64,000 nt of DNA, from assembly GCA_037127255.1 (NCBI GenBank), contig JBANSL010000012.1, forward strand, positions 24,748,615 through 24,812,614. Reading direction: 5' to 3'. Positions 35,838-49,848 of the stretch are shown here, piece by piece (position 1 is the first letter of the stretch; the number at the start of each line of letters is the position of its first letter). The stretch is from Persicaria tinctoria. Taxonomy: Eukaryota > Streptophyta > Magnoliopsida > Caryophyllales > Polygonaceae. The position numbers and the translations under genes are program-made. The notes under the pieces are model-generated. The model worked only from the letters and a program-made list of their open reading frames with translations, made no database searches and was not told where the DNA came from.

Positions 35838-36820
35838 CCCGAACCCTAACTCGGGAAAGTCACAGGTTGACGAGTTCATATTGACCCGTTGACCCAGCGG
35901 GTTACTTTATTAAAAAATAATTATATTTTTTTTAATAAAATTTTGACTAAAAATAATAAAAAATGATATGGAAAGATTTCAATATAAAGTGGAAGAAAAA
36001 ACATGAGAAGTTTTATATCTCTATACCACTTCCTATCTACACTTCTACACTACTTAAAGTTAAGATTTCTTAAACTTTAATTCATTTCCAATGTAGGAAA
36101 TAAAACTTAAAGTTAAGTGGGAGATGGGGTACACACATATATATCTTCCTCCCTTCTCATCATAACTCTTAATTTTCAATGTGGGACAATGTGAGAGAAT
36201 GCTCTTGTACCACATTGAAAATGAGGGAATGGACGAAAAACTTCCAAAGCTATGAAAAAATCGAGAAGAATGAGGGTGACTTTGTACCCACATCGCATCA
36301 TGCATATTAATTTATGCTTTTATTATGAATTATTATAAGAATAATATATACATAATAGTTACTTTTAAAAAAAATTCAATTTTTGTTTGAAAAGTTGGGT
36401 TGACTTGGTAGGTCGACCCGCCGGGTCACGGGTTCACTTCTCCCCGACCCTAACTCGTAACCCGCTCTGATCCTCCGACCCTTCAACCTGGACCCGTCGG
36501 GTCACGGGTTGACCCAGCCAACCCGTGACCCATGGCCAACGTCTACACTAGGGCGGTGGAGACAGGAGAATGGAGGCAAGATGTGGAGGGAGATGAGATT
36601 GGAAAATTGGATTTTCGGGTTAAAGAACGGGATGGAGTGACGGTGGTGCGGCGGCCGGTGAAAGGGACAAACACCATGGGAGAAATTATTTAGCCTTCCT
36701 AGGGATAACAAAATTTAAGGTGTGGTTGCGAGTGAATTATTTTTTAGGGGGGAGATTATTTTTTAGGGGTGGACGAGATGTAGATTATTTTTAAAAAATA
36801 ATCTCGTAAGTGTTTGGTTG
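35838..36820. other. Intergenic DNA with GACCCG-rich blocks
   Basis: GACCCG/CGGGTC words are dense at 35838-35905 and 36408-36530 and continue the pattern interrupted at 26318 by the retrotransposon. They may be the ends of an older DNA transposon into which it inserted; I could not match terminal repeats. The 36060-36250 part holds CAATGTGGGACAATGTG-type words common in plant intergenic DNA. No gene seen. Confidence 0.4.
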
Positions 36821-36829
36821 AATAAAGAT

Positions 36830-36906
36830 GAGGGAATTTGCTGAAATGGACCTTTAAGCATAGTTGGTTAGCTAGATAGGCCCATTAAATGTTTTATTAG
36901 GTTGCT
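36830..36906 (+). repeat. Left terminal inverted repeat of the MULE
   Basis: Starts GAGGGAATTTGCTG and continues with GGTTAGCTAGATAGGCCC and TTATTAGGTTGCTTAGCCC. It aligns imperfectly with the inverted right end, the best shared words being TAGATAG-CCC and a final TTAGG-CCC. A long pyrimidine-rich leader follows directly, so this end also drives the Ulp1-like gene. Confidence 0.7.
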
Positions 36907-37139
36907 TAGCCCTTCTTAATTGCTTATTCACTTTCCCGACCTTTCCTCGTTACTCCATCCGCTCTCAGCTCACGCTTTCTCATGTGCTCTCTCCTTCTTC
37001 CTCTTCGTTCTCCCATCTCTATTCTTCGATCTCTCCATCAATCTCCGCCGATTTGTGTTTCCGTCCTTCGATTACTGTCGATGGTGGCGTTGTCCGTCTC
37101 CTCCGGCCGGGTTTTTGAGTTTTCCCCCAAAATCGCATC

Positions 37140-40100
37140 CAATGGCTTCGTCTCCATGTATGTGATCCTTTTTCCCAGCTCTTTCTCATCCCTTTTTATG
37201 GTTAGATTTGCTGTTTTGATGTTGTTGTGCATTCCAATCCTTGTTTAATTTTGTGTTTTTTGAACATTTGTGTTGTTTTACTGTATCTAGGGTTTATATG
37301 ATTTTGAACTCCTGTTTTGTGTTATGTGTGGTTGATGCCATTAATTTCGAGTGATTCCACTTGTTGTTTGCAAGCTATGGTTGTGTTAGGTGTAGTTATC
37401 TGTTACTTTTGTTTGTTTTCCATTTTCGGTTCATATATGTTTAAATTTTGTCAATTTTTTCTGCTTAGTGGGGACGTATATACTTGTCTGTTGTGAAATT
37501 GGGTCAATTTTAGTGTTGGTTTGGTAGTAAGAATGGTGATTGTTTAGGTTGTGAACTACGGTGTCCCTTTATTGTCTTGTTATTTTGTTCGATTCCATCT
37601 ATAAGTTATGTGAACTATGTGACATATGGTGTCTTGTTATTGTGTTAGACTATGATGCACCTTCCTATATTTGTTTGTAGTCTTCTGTGGGTGCAATTTT
37701 TGTCATCGTTTGGACGTTGATGCCCGTTTGTGTTTATTCAGTTTATTTTGTCGACATTCTTTTCCCTTTTGTGCTTGGTTATTGTCTTTGATTCCAGTTA
37801 CAAGTTAGGTGAACCATGTGTTACATTCTTGCTTTCTTAAGTGTTTTGTGGTTGTAGTTGTTGTCATCTTTTGGACTTTGATTCCAGTTGTGTTTATGTA
37901 GCTTTTCATGGTGACAATATCTGTCCCTTTGTGTCTTTTATTTTTCTTTTTTTATTGTTTTGGTTGTTGATTCTAGTTAAAAGTGTGGTGAAATATGTGT
38001 CACATTGTTTGGTTTTGAAGGGGTGTGTCTTTGATTCCAGTTTGTTTTGGGGAGTGGTTGTCAATAGTTATCATTCCATTTATTGTTCATGTTTTGGTGA
38101 CATATTTACATTGATTCCATGTCTTATGTCTACAACATTCCTTCTTACCCCAACTGATGTCAAGGACGACTTACCTTGCCCGGTTCGTTGTTTATTTGTT
38201 CGCTTTCATTTTTTCGTTTTGTTTTTTCTCCTTGTTCTATAGTTTGTGTCATATGGTGTTTTTGTTCTTATGTTTTCAGTTTTTTCATTGTACCTTGTGT
38301 GTGTTTGTTGGTGTTCTGTAGGTGTTTAAATATATCCGTGATGACATGGCTACATTTGTTGGGAAGTATAACATATACTATCGTGCTGATATTGTGTCTG
38401 TCATCAAAAGGGAGTTGAGTGATTCTGATTGGTCTTCCCTGTCTTCTTTCCTCTGGCGCATCATGTGGTCCGCTGACAAGTTGGCTTTTGCGCAACAACT
38501 TGTCAATTATTTCATGGTTCATGAGTTAAAAACATCTAAAACTAGGGAAATGTGGTTCAAACTTAAATCTTCCTATCCTATTCGTTTTTCCATGTCTGAA
38601 TTTGCTGCTGTAACGGGTCTTAAATGTGCATCTGGCCATATTGGTGTTGTCCCTGCTACAAGCACTAGGTCTGTCTTAGGGGTTGATAATATAATGTACG
38701 ATGATTTGATTGATATGTTATGTAGAACATCCAAGAATTCACCTAAGAAATTGCTTATTGCCTATGTTTTGATCATTGATGGCATCTTGTTGCCTCATCG
38801 TACTAGGTTTGTTAGGAACCAGATTGTGGCTCTTGCATCGGACATGGCTAAGTTCAATGATTATCCTTGGGGTAGATTAGCGTATGTGGAGACTATCTCC
38901 TCATTGATGAAGGTTAATCGTTCATCTCGAACTAAATCGTCTAAGCCTAAGAAGAAAAGGGTTAAGAAGAGTGGTGACAAGGATTCTAAGAAGGCTGAGA
39001 AGGCAAGGAGTGGGTTTAATCTGCTCTTCAGGTTCTGTTTCTTTTCTAATTTTTTGTGTGGTTTTGTGTGGGTGTGTGTGTTGTTGTGTGTGTGTTTTAG
39101 TGCTTGTGTTTATGTTGTTGTTTTTTTCATCACAAGTTTGGATATTGGAAGCTTTCCCCAAGATTCCACCTATGGTCCATTGCACTATTGTCATTGATGA
39201 CATAGATCGTTCCTTTGTGAAATGGAGTCTAGCCTCTACTAAGGTTGTCACTCCTCGGCACATTCAGCTTGAGTTTTTAAAGACTTCCATGGTAATTTCT
39301 CTATGTTTTTTTTTGTGTATATTCCTTAATCAATTTTATCTTATTTATATATATGTGTTACAATTGTGTTTTTAATCGTAGGACACGATATATCCTACCT
39401 ATGGTGAATACTTGGATTCTCCATCGATGGCTTTTTATAATGAGGTTCATGATGCAACTGTTGCTGCCTATCAAGCTTGGTTGTCCCATCTAGCGTCTTC
39501 GAGGTTAACCGTTGTGACCGATGCAACCACCCATGATGCTAATCTCCAGATTGTGTCATCTCCCGGGCTCAATGATCAAGTTGTCCCATCTACCAATACG
39601 GGAGTTGTTGCTTTGTCGCCTTCATCGGTTTCTGCAAGGACCCGGTCTAAAGCTGCGTTGCCTCATTTGTCTCTTCCGTTGGCGGGTCCTTCTAAGAAGA
39701 GGAAGTCTGGTGTGTCTCCTTCTATTGCTTCTGACCCCCCACACAAGAAGCGTGTTGTTGGTGACCACTCTTCGATGCCGATGTCTGGACCTGTGATTCC
39801 TGTTCGCTCTTTGTCTCCCCATAAAGTCTCTAGTCTCAGTGGAAAATTTAGCCTCAAGAATGCTATTGCTGCCAGTAAGGGGAAGGGGAAGATTAGCGAA
39901 CCTGAGTGTCCGCCCTTGACTGATAACCAACCTGAATGTCTGCATGTGAATGAGAAACAAGGTGAAGGTTTTTCTGATGCAGGTGTTGGTAAGAATGCAG
40001 GTGATGGTAAGGGTCCGTCTGGTGACAATGATGGCATCAACTTAGCTGGTTCTTATTGTCTCACAAGTATTGAAAAACATTTGGCGTTGATTGCTGGTGT

Positions 40101-41722
40101 TATCTTACGTATTGAAGCTAGATGCATGAACATTAAATCAGTTGTCAGCCGGTTGTACTCCAAGGTTGCTTCCATCCAATCGGATGTTGATTCTCTCAAA
40201 ACCAAGTTTGAGTCCTTCAAAACTAAAGTTGTTGCAGATTCAAAGAATGAAATTCCGCTAGATGGGGCTTCACCAGTGTTGCCTGCTTCTGTTAAGTCAC
40301 CCACTGTGTATTCCGACCTTCACTTGGATGAACTTATTGTGATTAGAGATCTTTGTTCGCAGTTATCTGAATACAAATCCTTGTTTGATAAACTCATCCC
40401 TACTCCTACTCCACAGATGACACCTTCAGACGTCCCCCTAAGCCAACCTTTGCCCACTATACCTTCCGATGCACCGATGACTTTGCCTTCCGATGTTCCA
40501 GTGAGTCCACCTTCTCCTTCGATTAAGAAACCTTCCAAGGTTCTGGCTGTAGGTGTCCCACTTAGGAAGTCAACCCGTGTGGGGAAGGTTGCTACTGTGT
40601 TGGAAACTCCTTTCACTCAAGCTGGTAAGAAGAAGCGCTCAATGCCTAGAAGGCCGAAATATTCATATTATGAATATGATGATCGGAAATGCTTTTATGA
40701 TATGATATATTCTGACGAATAAGTTCTACAATTATTGTGTGTTTTTACATACGTTATCTTTGTGTTAATATTCCATTCATTGTGTTTACAGTTTTTTGCT
40801 TTACTGTAGGGATATTTGTCCTCAAATTGCGGGCAATGAGGGTATGCTGGACAAGAATTTTTTATGTGAGCTTGTTGCTAAGCAACATTGGTTGCGTGAT
40901 GACGTAAGTGCCCTCAACTATTCTGTTTATCATTCATATTTTCCTGTTTTAGGGTTAGTTTAAGTTTAGCTTCCATGTGTGTGTGTTGTAGCGTATAGGA
41001 GAGGCCATGTCTCATCTTAGGCATCACATCTACTGCAATGCGGAGAAATACAACGACATTGTTATACTGGATTGCTTTTGGTCTGCAAGGTTCAGTGTAA
41101 AGTTCTATGAGAAGTTTAAGGAAGGTAAGGTTTCGTTTGGCAATACGATTTTCAAGTATCTTGATGGTTTCTTGCCAAAGTGTTGTGGGAAATCATGGCG
41201 TGGTGAAAAGATTATATACAATCCCTTCAACATTAGAAATGAACACTAGGTTGCATTACGGATTGACTTGGCTGAAGGAACAGTCAAAGTATATGATTGC
41301 AATATCTCATTCACTTGTGATGCCGATCTGCATACTCTATTGGAGCCTATCTGTAATCTGTTACCAATGCTGTTTAGAGAGTCCGGTCATTTTGCACACT
41401 TGGGCGGGGTCATTGAATCCGCTTTTAAGGTGGATAGAGTCCGTGACATTCCTCAGGATAGTGATGGGTAAGTATATGTTTTAATTTGACAAGATTTATA
41501 CATTTATATATATTGCTAACTGTTATAGCATGTTCTAATTTCATTTTCAATTGGAATTTCAATTTCAGCGGTAGCTGTGGTGTTTATACTATCAAGGCTA
41601 TTGAGGAATTAGCTTTTGGTGGAGATGTATACGAGTTTACTGATGAACGAGTCCAAGCGTATCGCGAGAAGATGGCAATTGAACTTTCTCAGAAGTGCTG
41701 GAATGTTTCGCCTTTGGGTTGA
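37140..41722 (+). pseudogene. Ulp1-like (C48) cysteine protease gene of the MULE, with DUF1985-like N-terminal domain
   Basis: Exons supported by splice sites are 38322-39031, 39137-39291, 39382-about 40722, 40810-40903, 40992-41467 and 41569-41722. The first exon is uncertain; an ATG at 37140 with a GTATGT donor is a candidate. The first large exon carries a DUF1985-like region (YPIRFSMSEFAAVTGLKC). The middle exon is a variable Ser/Pro-rich linker with basic stretches. The last two exons form the Ulp1 protease fold: catalytic His at 41244-41246 (RNEH), Asp at 41295-41297 (VYDC) and Cys at 41576-41578 (GSCGV). Ulp1 proteases cleave SUMO-like modifiers; the role in MULEs is unknown. A TAG at 41247-41249 follows the catalytic His where the family has Trp, and 39031/39137 do not join in frame. 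Confidence 0.8.
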
Positions 41723-41762
41723 TGCGTATTTTGTATGAATGCTTATAATAGAACTACATTAG

Positions 41763-42395
41763 AGCTTGCATGCTCACATTTTGTAACCACGGAAGTTTAT
41801 GTCCTTCGTACATTTGGTAGTAAGTATGGGGTGTCTAACCGATTTGCACTTGATCCTTCGAGCTTGCATGCTCTCATTTTGTAACCACAGATGCTTATGT
41901 GCTCCGTACATTTGGTAGGAACTATGTGTAGTTTAACTGGTGTCCAACTGATCTATAGAGCTTTCATGCTCTCTTTTGTGTTCTAATGTTGACATCTAGT
42001 TATATATAACTTGAAATATATGTCTTTGTCCTAGCTTATTTGAGCTATTACTTTGATTGTGTCCATCTTATTTATGTTGTGGCTTGTGTTTTTTTATTTT
42101 ATTTTTTATGGTTGTTTACCCCCTTTCTTGTCGATCTCAAACAAAACAGGCCATCCTGTGAGGACAACTTTTATTCAATTGATGACAGATCACACTTTGT
42201 GTGTTTTTAAGCATATACTGAATATATATTCAATTTATATAGACCAATTAAAACATGTATCCAATGTAGTATCTCAAATGACTAAACTTGTGTCTATATT
42301 TAAAGAAAAACATATGAAAATAAAACGAGTTTTGTGGTATGTCCAGCTTCATCAACTTGTGTCTATATATAAAGAAAAAAATATGAAATAATCGA
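41763..42395. repeat. Tandem duplications between the convergent MULE genes
   Basis: A unit of about 95 bp starting GAGCTTGCATGCTC and running through TTTTGTAACCAC and CGTACATTTGGTAG occurs at 41763 and 41859, with a shortened third start at 41958. A second, unrelated pair lies at about 42290-42350 and 42353-42395 (ACTTGTGTCTATATxTAAAG). Both lie in the shared 3' region where the two transcripts would end; no reading frame is involved. Confidence 0.75.
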
Positions 42396-42415
42396 GTTTA
42401 TGGTATGTAAAGCTA

Positions 42416-45023
<2,608 letters not shown>

Positions 45024-45584
45024 TCACAAAACAGATCGACATTTCATCATTATGTTTTTCATCACATTCAGATTCAATTACACAAAAAGCACAATCGCTT
45101 GGTTAACTGGTAATTCGTATTCGAAGCCCTAGATTATGAAATTAAGGAATGGAAAGGGGAAATTGAGATGTATAAATTACTGTTTTGTCGAAAGATCATG
45201 ATACGTACCTTGGTTTTATATTAAATTGTGGATATCAAGTCGTGTTTGAGTCTATATTGCCTCGTTAATTGCCATTGGTGACAAATCTCAAGCTATATGG
45301 ACTATTGCTTTGACAGGAGTCATCAATTGATTCGGATTCGTAGTTGAGTTGGAATCCCGGTGCGTTTTTGCTTTGTTTTCTAGTCACCTCGATCGATTCC
45401 GGATGCTACAGGCTGATGACAGGTTGATCTAAGCTTGATTCCGGATGATCGCCATTGGAGATTCGGAGGTTTCTCTCAACGGATTTGATGGAGGCGACGG
45501 GAGTGATGACAGATACGCGCGTTGGTGGAATGTCGCGTGGTGCCCGTTTTTTGCTGGAAGTGAACGTGCGTTTGGATGGGCCTA

Positions 45585-45661
45585 ACCTAAGCTAATTAAA
45601 TTAGCTTGGGGGCTATCTACTTAATTAAACCTTCAAAAGGGGCCTCCTAATAAAATCACCC
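45585..45661 (-). repeat. Right terminal inverted repeat of the MULE
   Basis: Read inward on the minus strand it starts GGGTGATTTTATTAGGAGG and continues with TTAATTAAGTAGATAGCCC and TTAGCTTAGGTTAGGCCC. Paired with the left end by the identical flanking 9-mer. It leads into the leader of the transposase gene. Confidence 0.75.
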
Positions 45662-45670
45662 AATAAAGAT

Positions 45671-46095
45671 TAAAGATTAATTTTTTGATAAAATAGAGTG
45701 AGAAGACATATATGCCTCCACATTTGTTTTATTTAACTCCTCACCTCCTCATTCAAATTTCTTACTTCAACTCCCCATTCATTCTGCCCCGCCATCCCCT
45801 TCCAAACGCACCCGCCGGTCCGGAACAGGAAAACTAATTCTCATATGTCAAACCCACAATTACGTAATATTTGTACAACTATAAATAACGAATAATAAAT
45901 TGACACCAAAACCAAATGAATGGTGTGTTTAGCAACACAAGTAGCGTTTTGAAGCCTCTTGTTTTAATATTATATAGTTTTACATGAATAAAGTTAACAT
46001 TATTTGTTAATTAGCGTTTTGGAATTAAATTTTCACCAACTACCAACCCCAAGCTTTTTAGAGCTTTTCTTTTTATATACACAAATCTCTTATTT
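45671..46095. other. Intergenic DNA between the MULE and the CACTA terminus
   Basis: About 0.4 kb of AT-rich DNA without reading frames. A short C-rich patch (45780-45825) has no recognised match. Nothing else seen. Confidence 0.6.
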
Positions 46096-46318
46096 CACTA
46101 CTAAAAAAAATAGGATTTAGCAACGGAAAATAGCAACGGATTGGAACGAATGACCGTGGCTTAGCAACGGAAAATAGCAACGGATTTGGCAACGAATGAC
46201 CGTGGCTAACCGGTTTAGCCACGAACTCGACAACGGTCGGGCCATCCCCTCATTTTTCTATTTTGTCTCTTAAATCACAAGTAATTTTAGTGGTTTATAT
46301 TGAAATATATATTAGGTC

Positions 46319-47333
46319 TGAAGGTTTGATAATGTAAACCAATGTAATATAGAAATACTCTCGAAGGGGGGTTGAATAGAGTATGCCCGTTTTTCGCAAA
46401 TATTCTCAAGGCTTTTGAAGCTTGCGCCAAATCCTTTGAGAAAACCTGAATCACAAAGTTAAACAATTCGAACCAAGTGCGGAAATAAGGTAAAACAAAT
46501 AAGTAAAGGACACGAGTAATTGTTTACGAGGTTCAGCACAACTGGCCTACGTCCCCGCCTAGGGTTCTTCCACAACCCTAGGATTCAAAGGCTTTATTGA
46601 TTGCTTAGCTTAGGATCCTAATAGCTCACCGAGAAGCCTCTCTCCTATACAATTGCAATCTAGTCAACTCACGTTCCCTTGGAGTCCTAGACCAATCTAG
46701 AAGAGCCCCACCTCTCTCAGCTATCTAGTACAATCCTCTAACTCTCGCAAATCAACAGCCTAGTGCAACTTCCCGAGTTATAAACTCTCGAGTAACACTT
46801 GAAATGAATATATCCTATAAGCTCACAGTGACTCTCAAAGGCTTTGAAATAAACAACAAACTATTTGAGCGCTTTGCAGAGAGACACTTGGAAGACAGAT
46901 CGCTTGAATGAATGTAGCTCGTGTGTTGCACTTCTTGTTTCTGTCTTCTCCTTCCTTTCCTTTATATAATAGCATGAAGATAGCATGGAGCGTGAGGATC
47001 TTCATCACCAGATCTCCAACGACTCTTTCCAATCAGGTTGATCTTGGATCTTCTATTTAAGGACACTTCTTAAGCCGTGATCCATTTTTGAACCGATCTT
47101 CTCAATAAGTAAAGGAAGGATGTAATCTGATTTATACTTCCTGAAAAGGTTAGTCCAACGAATATATATATATATAATATAAAGGAAGTATATAATAAGA
47201 TAAAATAATATACGAATAATAAGATAGGTTTTGTAATTCATCAACTGTTAATGCTCCAAGGCCTTTGACACAAAAGACCTGTCAAAGCCTTTGGAACATC
47301 TTTTCCGATTTTCATCAAGGGAGGGAGTTATCA
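46319..47333 (-). repeat. 3' LTR of the Sirevirus-like element
   Basis: In element orientation it starts TGATAACTCCCTCCC and ends AACCTTCA. It contains repeated AAGGCxTTTG words and two (TA)n-like stretches. The (TA)n near 47163 is 2 bp longer than in the 5' LTR. Confidence 0.95.
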
Positions 47334-47684
47334 ATCTCCCCCTTGATGAAAGACAAAACCTGTGCATCCCTGCAGCTTAGGCAAACAAATATATCATAAG
47401 CAAAATCAGACTAAGTACCTGCAAGGGTTAGACAAATGTTGGATCAACTAATTTTAAAGTAAGAAAACATCCAACCGAAAACCATAAATCAAAAAGCAAG
47501 GTCTTCCAAGACCTTTAATCAGAGGTTTTCAAGGTCTAACGATCATCTCCCCCTTTTTGTCTTTCAACAAAGGGCGGAGTTAAAACAGTCACCAAAAGTT
47601 ACCAAAAGTTTTGAAAATGTTTCCAAAAACCAGCAAAGTAATAAGTTTCAGGGTGGGATAGGGTGGGTTAAGGTTTAGGCTTGG
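47334..47684 (-). other. Polypurine tracts and 3' untranslated region of the copia element
   Basis: Directly next to the 3' LTR, in element orientation, is CATCAAGGGGGAGAT, the main plus-strand primer. A second purine tract, AAAAAGGGGGAGATG, lies about 210 bp further inside (near 47546-47560), also preceded by a GAAAGACAAA word. Repeated polypurine tracts are a known trait of Sireviruses. Confidence 0.8.
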
Positions 47685-49394
47685 TCAATCCAGAGCATCA
47701 TCAGTGAGCCTCGTCCACAGTCCTTCCAGCAACGTTGAAATCCCGCTCATCTTTGTCATCACCTCCGTCTGCAGCTCCTTAATATCCAGGCGAACTTCCT
47801 CCAAGCCCAACTCTAGGTTGTCCATGCGTTCATCGAATGCTGGAGAAGTGGGAAAGGCTTTTGAAGGAGTGGCAAGACTCAAGGTCCCTTGGGGAGACCG
47901 AGTGATGCCAATCTTTTCAAGGCCTTTAGAGTCAAACATACCCGTATGACGCATCTGTTCTTCATTTTTGAGATCAATTCCAAAAGCTTTGAAGATAGGG
48001 GTCAAAAGGGTAGCAAAGGGGAGGGGAGAGCCTTTTCGAGCTTTTCTGGCATGGGCCATGGTTCCAAGGATAGTGTTGGCCAGATCGAGATCAAGGCCAT
48101 TGAGAATGCGGTAGAGCAGGACCATGGCATTGTCGGTTAAGAGTGAGCCAGAGTTGAGACGAGGTAAGAGGCACTTAACAATGATGTTAAAAATGATTTT
48201 GGCCTCAAGGGTTAGGGATGAGTGGGTGAGTTGCTTTGAGGTGCTGTTGGCCGCTTCGGGTAGGAGATATTTGGCTCGGGATAGGATGATGCAGTTTTCT
48301 TTTGAGGGGTGGATATTAGCTGGTGGAACAGGGGTAGGTAAGCCTAGGAGATCTGCAAAATCATTGGGGTTGAGAGAGATTCTAACCCCTTTGACAACAG
48401 TCTCCAAAGACCAACCATCAGTTTCGTTTTTGGCTTTTAGGTTGATGTAGAAGAGTCGGGTAAGCTCAGGGTAGTAAGCAGTTTCACGGTTAAGAAGAGT
48501 CCAGGCTGGGGAATTTTTGAGGAGCTCAATGCAAGGCATCTTCAAAGCTTCAAAGAATTCGAAATCTAAAAAATCTGAACAACTAAGCTTACGAGTACGA
48601 AACTCGTCTACCCACTTACCAGCAGTCTCAGCATCTAAAAACCATGAGGAGGGCAAGGATTGATTTACCTGGATATAGGCCGGGGGTTCAGCGTTCTTCC
48701 TGCGTGCAATAGTTGGAGCAGCTTTCTTGGCAGGCGCTACAAGACTCTTGACTGGGCCCTTCCTGGTACGCTTAGGGGAGGGAGGTTTGACTGGAGCAGG
48801 GGCTTTCCGCTTCTTCGGAGACGGGGGAGGAGGAGGAGAAGGAGAGGGAGTTTCTTCCTCCTCTTCCTCAGACCTCGAGTCCTCACCGGACCCCGCTTCG
48901 TCACCTTCTGGTTCCTCGTCCCCTTCAGAATCCTCTTGCTCTTCCTCTTCTTCTTCCTCAGGATCCTCCTCGGACTGAGCCTCCACGGTTTCGGCTTCCT
49001 TCCAAATCCGCTCAGCTTCTTCCTCGTCCAGTTTCTTAGCAAGGGCGGCCTCTTCATCGGCATTTTTCTTCCTTAGGGCCTCCTCCTCGACTTCCCTGGC
49101 AGCGTCTCTTTCCAGGGCGGCATCAAGGTCGTCTTCCTCTTCCTTCTCATCCTCTTCCTCAGCCAAGATCTTTCTCTTCCCCTTTTGTTTAGCACTCAGG
49201 GGTTTCTTAGCAGCGCGCTTCTGAGAGCTTTTGGGAGCCGTGGCCGTACTCGCCTTAATGGTGCTCTGGACAGCGGCTGGGATGATGGCTTGAGTAGCAG
49301 TTTCGGGTGTGGGAGAGGTGGCAGTGGCTTGGCGTCCCTTGGGGGTGGCGCCAAGTCTTTTGGGAGTGACGGCTTTCTTGGTTTTGGGTGCCAT
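47685..49394 (-). CDS. Extra ORF of the Sirevirus-like element, putative plant transposon protein domain, 569 aa
   Basis: This is one uninterrupted frame with a good ATG context, about 450 bp after the pol stop. Residues 1-75 are basic and alanine-rich. Residues 80-180 are highly acidic with a predicted coiled coil (ALAKKLDEEEAERIWKEAE). Residues 183-233 are proline-rich with nuclear-signal-like KKRK and PKRTRKG. Residues about 255-475 resemble the domain called putative plant transposon protein: FFEAL, YYPELTRLFYINL, VVKGVRISLNPNDFADLLGLP, KCLLPRLNSGSLLTDNAMVLLYRI and a closing PFATLLTPIFKAFGI. Residues 525-560 form another heptad-like helix. No signal peptide or membrane segment is seen, so it is not a typical envelope-like protein, though it occupies that position. 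Function unknown. The gag and pol of the same element have stops; this ORF does not. Confidence 0.85.
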   Translation of the reverse strand: MAPKTKKAVTPKRLGATPKGRQATATSPTPETATQAIIPAAVQSTIKASTATAPKSSQKRAAKKPLSAKQKGKRKILAEEEDEKEEEDDLDAALERDAAREVEEEALRKKNADEEAALAKKLDEEEAERIWKEAETVEAQSEEDPEEEEEEEQEDSEGDEEPEGDEAGSGEDSRSEEEEEETPSPSPPPPPSPKKRKAPAPVKPPSPKRTRKGPVKSLVAPAKKAAPTIARRKNAEPPAYIQVNQSLPSSWFLDAETAGKWVDEFRTRKLSCSDFLDFEFFEALKMPCIELLKNSPAWTLLNRETAYYPELTRLFYINLKAKNETDGWSLETVVKGVRISLNPNDFADLLGLPTPVPPANIHPSKENCIILSRAKYLLPEAANSTSKQLTHSSLTLEAKIIFNIIVKCLLPRLNSGSLLTDNAMVLLYRILNGLDLDLANTILGTMAHARKARKGSPLPFATLLTPIFKAFGIDLKNEEQMRHTGMFDSKGLEKIGITRSPQGTLSLATPSKAFPTSPAFDERMDNLELGLEEVRLDIKELQTEVMTKMSGISTLLEGLWTRLTDDALD

Positions 49395-49848
49395 GGAGGT
49401 AATCGGTTAGGGTTTCTTTGAGAGGTTGAAGATGAAGGAGTGGAAAGGGTTTGGTAAAATCTGAGTGTGGGTTGTAATCGGGTACAGAATGGGTTTAAGT
49501 AGAGAGAGAGTGACGGATTGATGGGATGGGTTTAGGGTTCCAAGGAAAGAAATCATCACCTTGCCAAGTTGAAGGATTTTCAAATTCAAATAACCATAAA
49601 AATCAGACTAAACACAAACCAATTTAGTTCCAAAAATAAAATATCTTAACGGTTAAGGAAATCATGAAAAAAGGCAATTTTTGAAATCCGATTAAAACAA
49701 ATATAATTGATTAAATATCTAAAAAGATATTAACCAAAAATATATGATCCGATATATGTACTCCACTGTTCAGTTAACAGACCTTGACATAACACTCAAA
49801 GGTCTTGACACTGAGTGGAGTTTATCTTTCGTAAAGGGAAAGCTCCCC

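Noticed and set aside
37841..38242. 133-codon frame rich in Phe/Cys/Val
   Set aside because: T-rich intron sequence of the Ulp1-like gene; only its last codons may belong to an exon.
48660..49076. Plus-strand frames of 83-138 codons
   Set aside because: Antisense shadows of the extra copia ORF, produced by its acidic and proline-rich codons.
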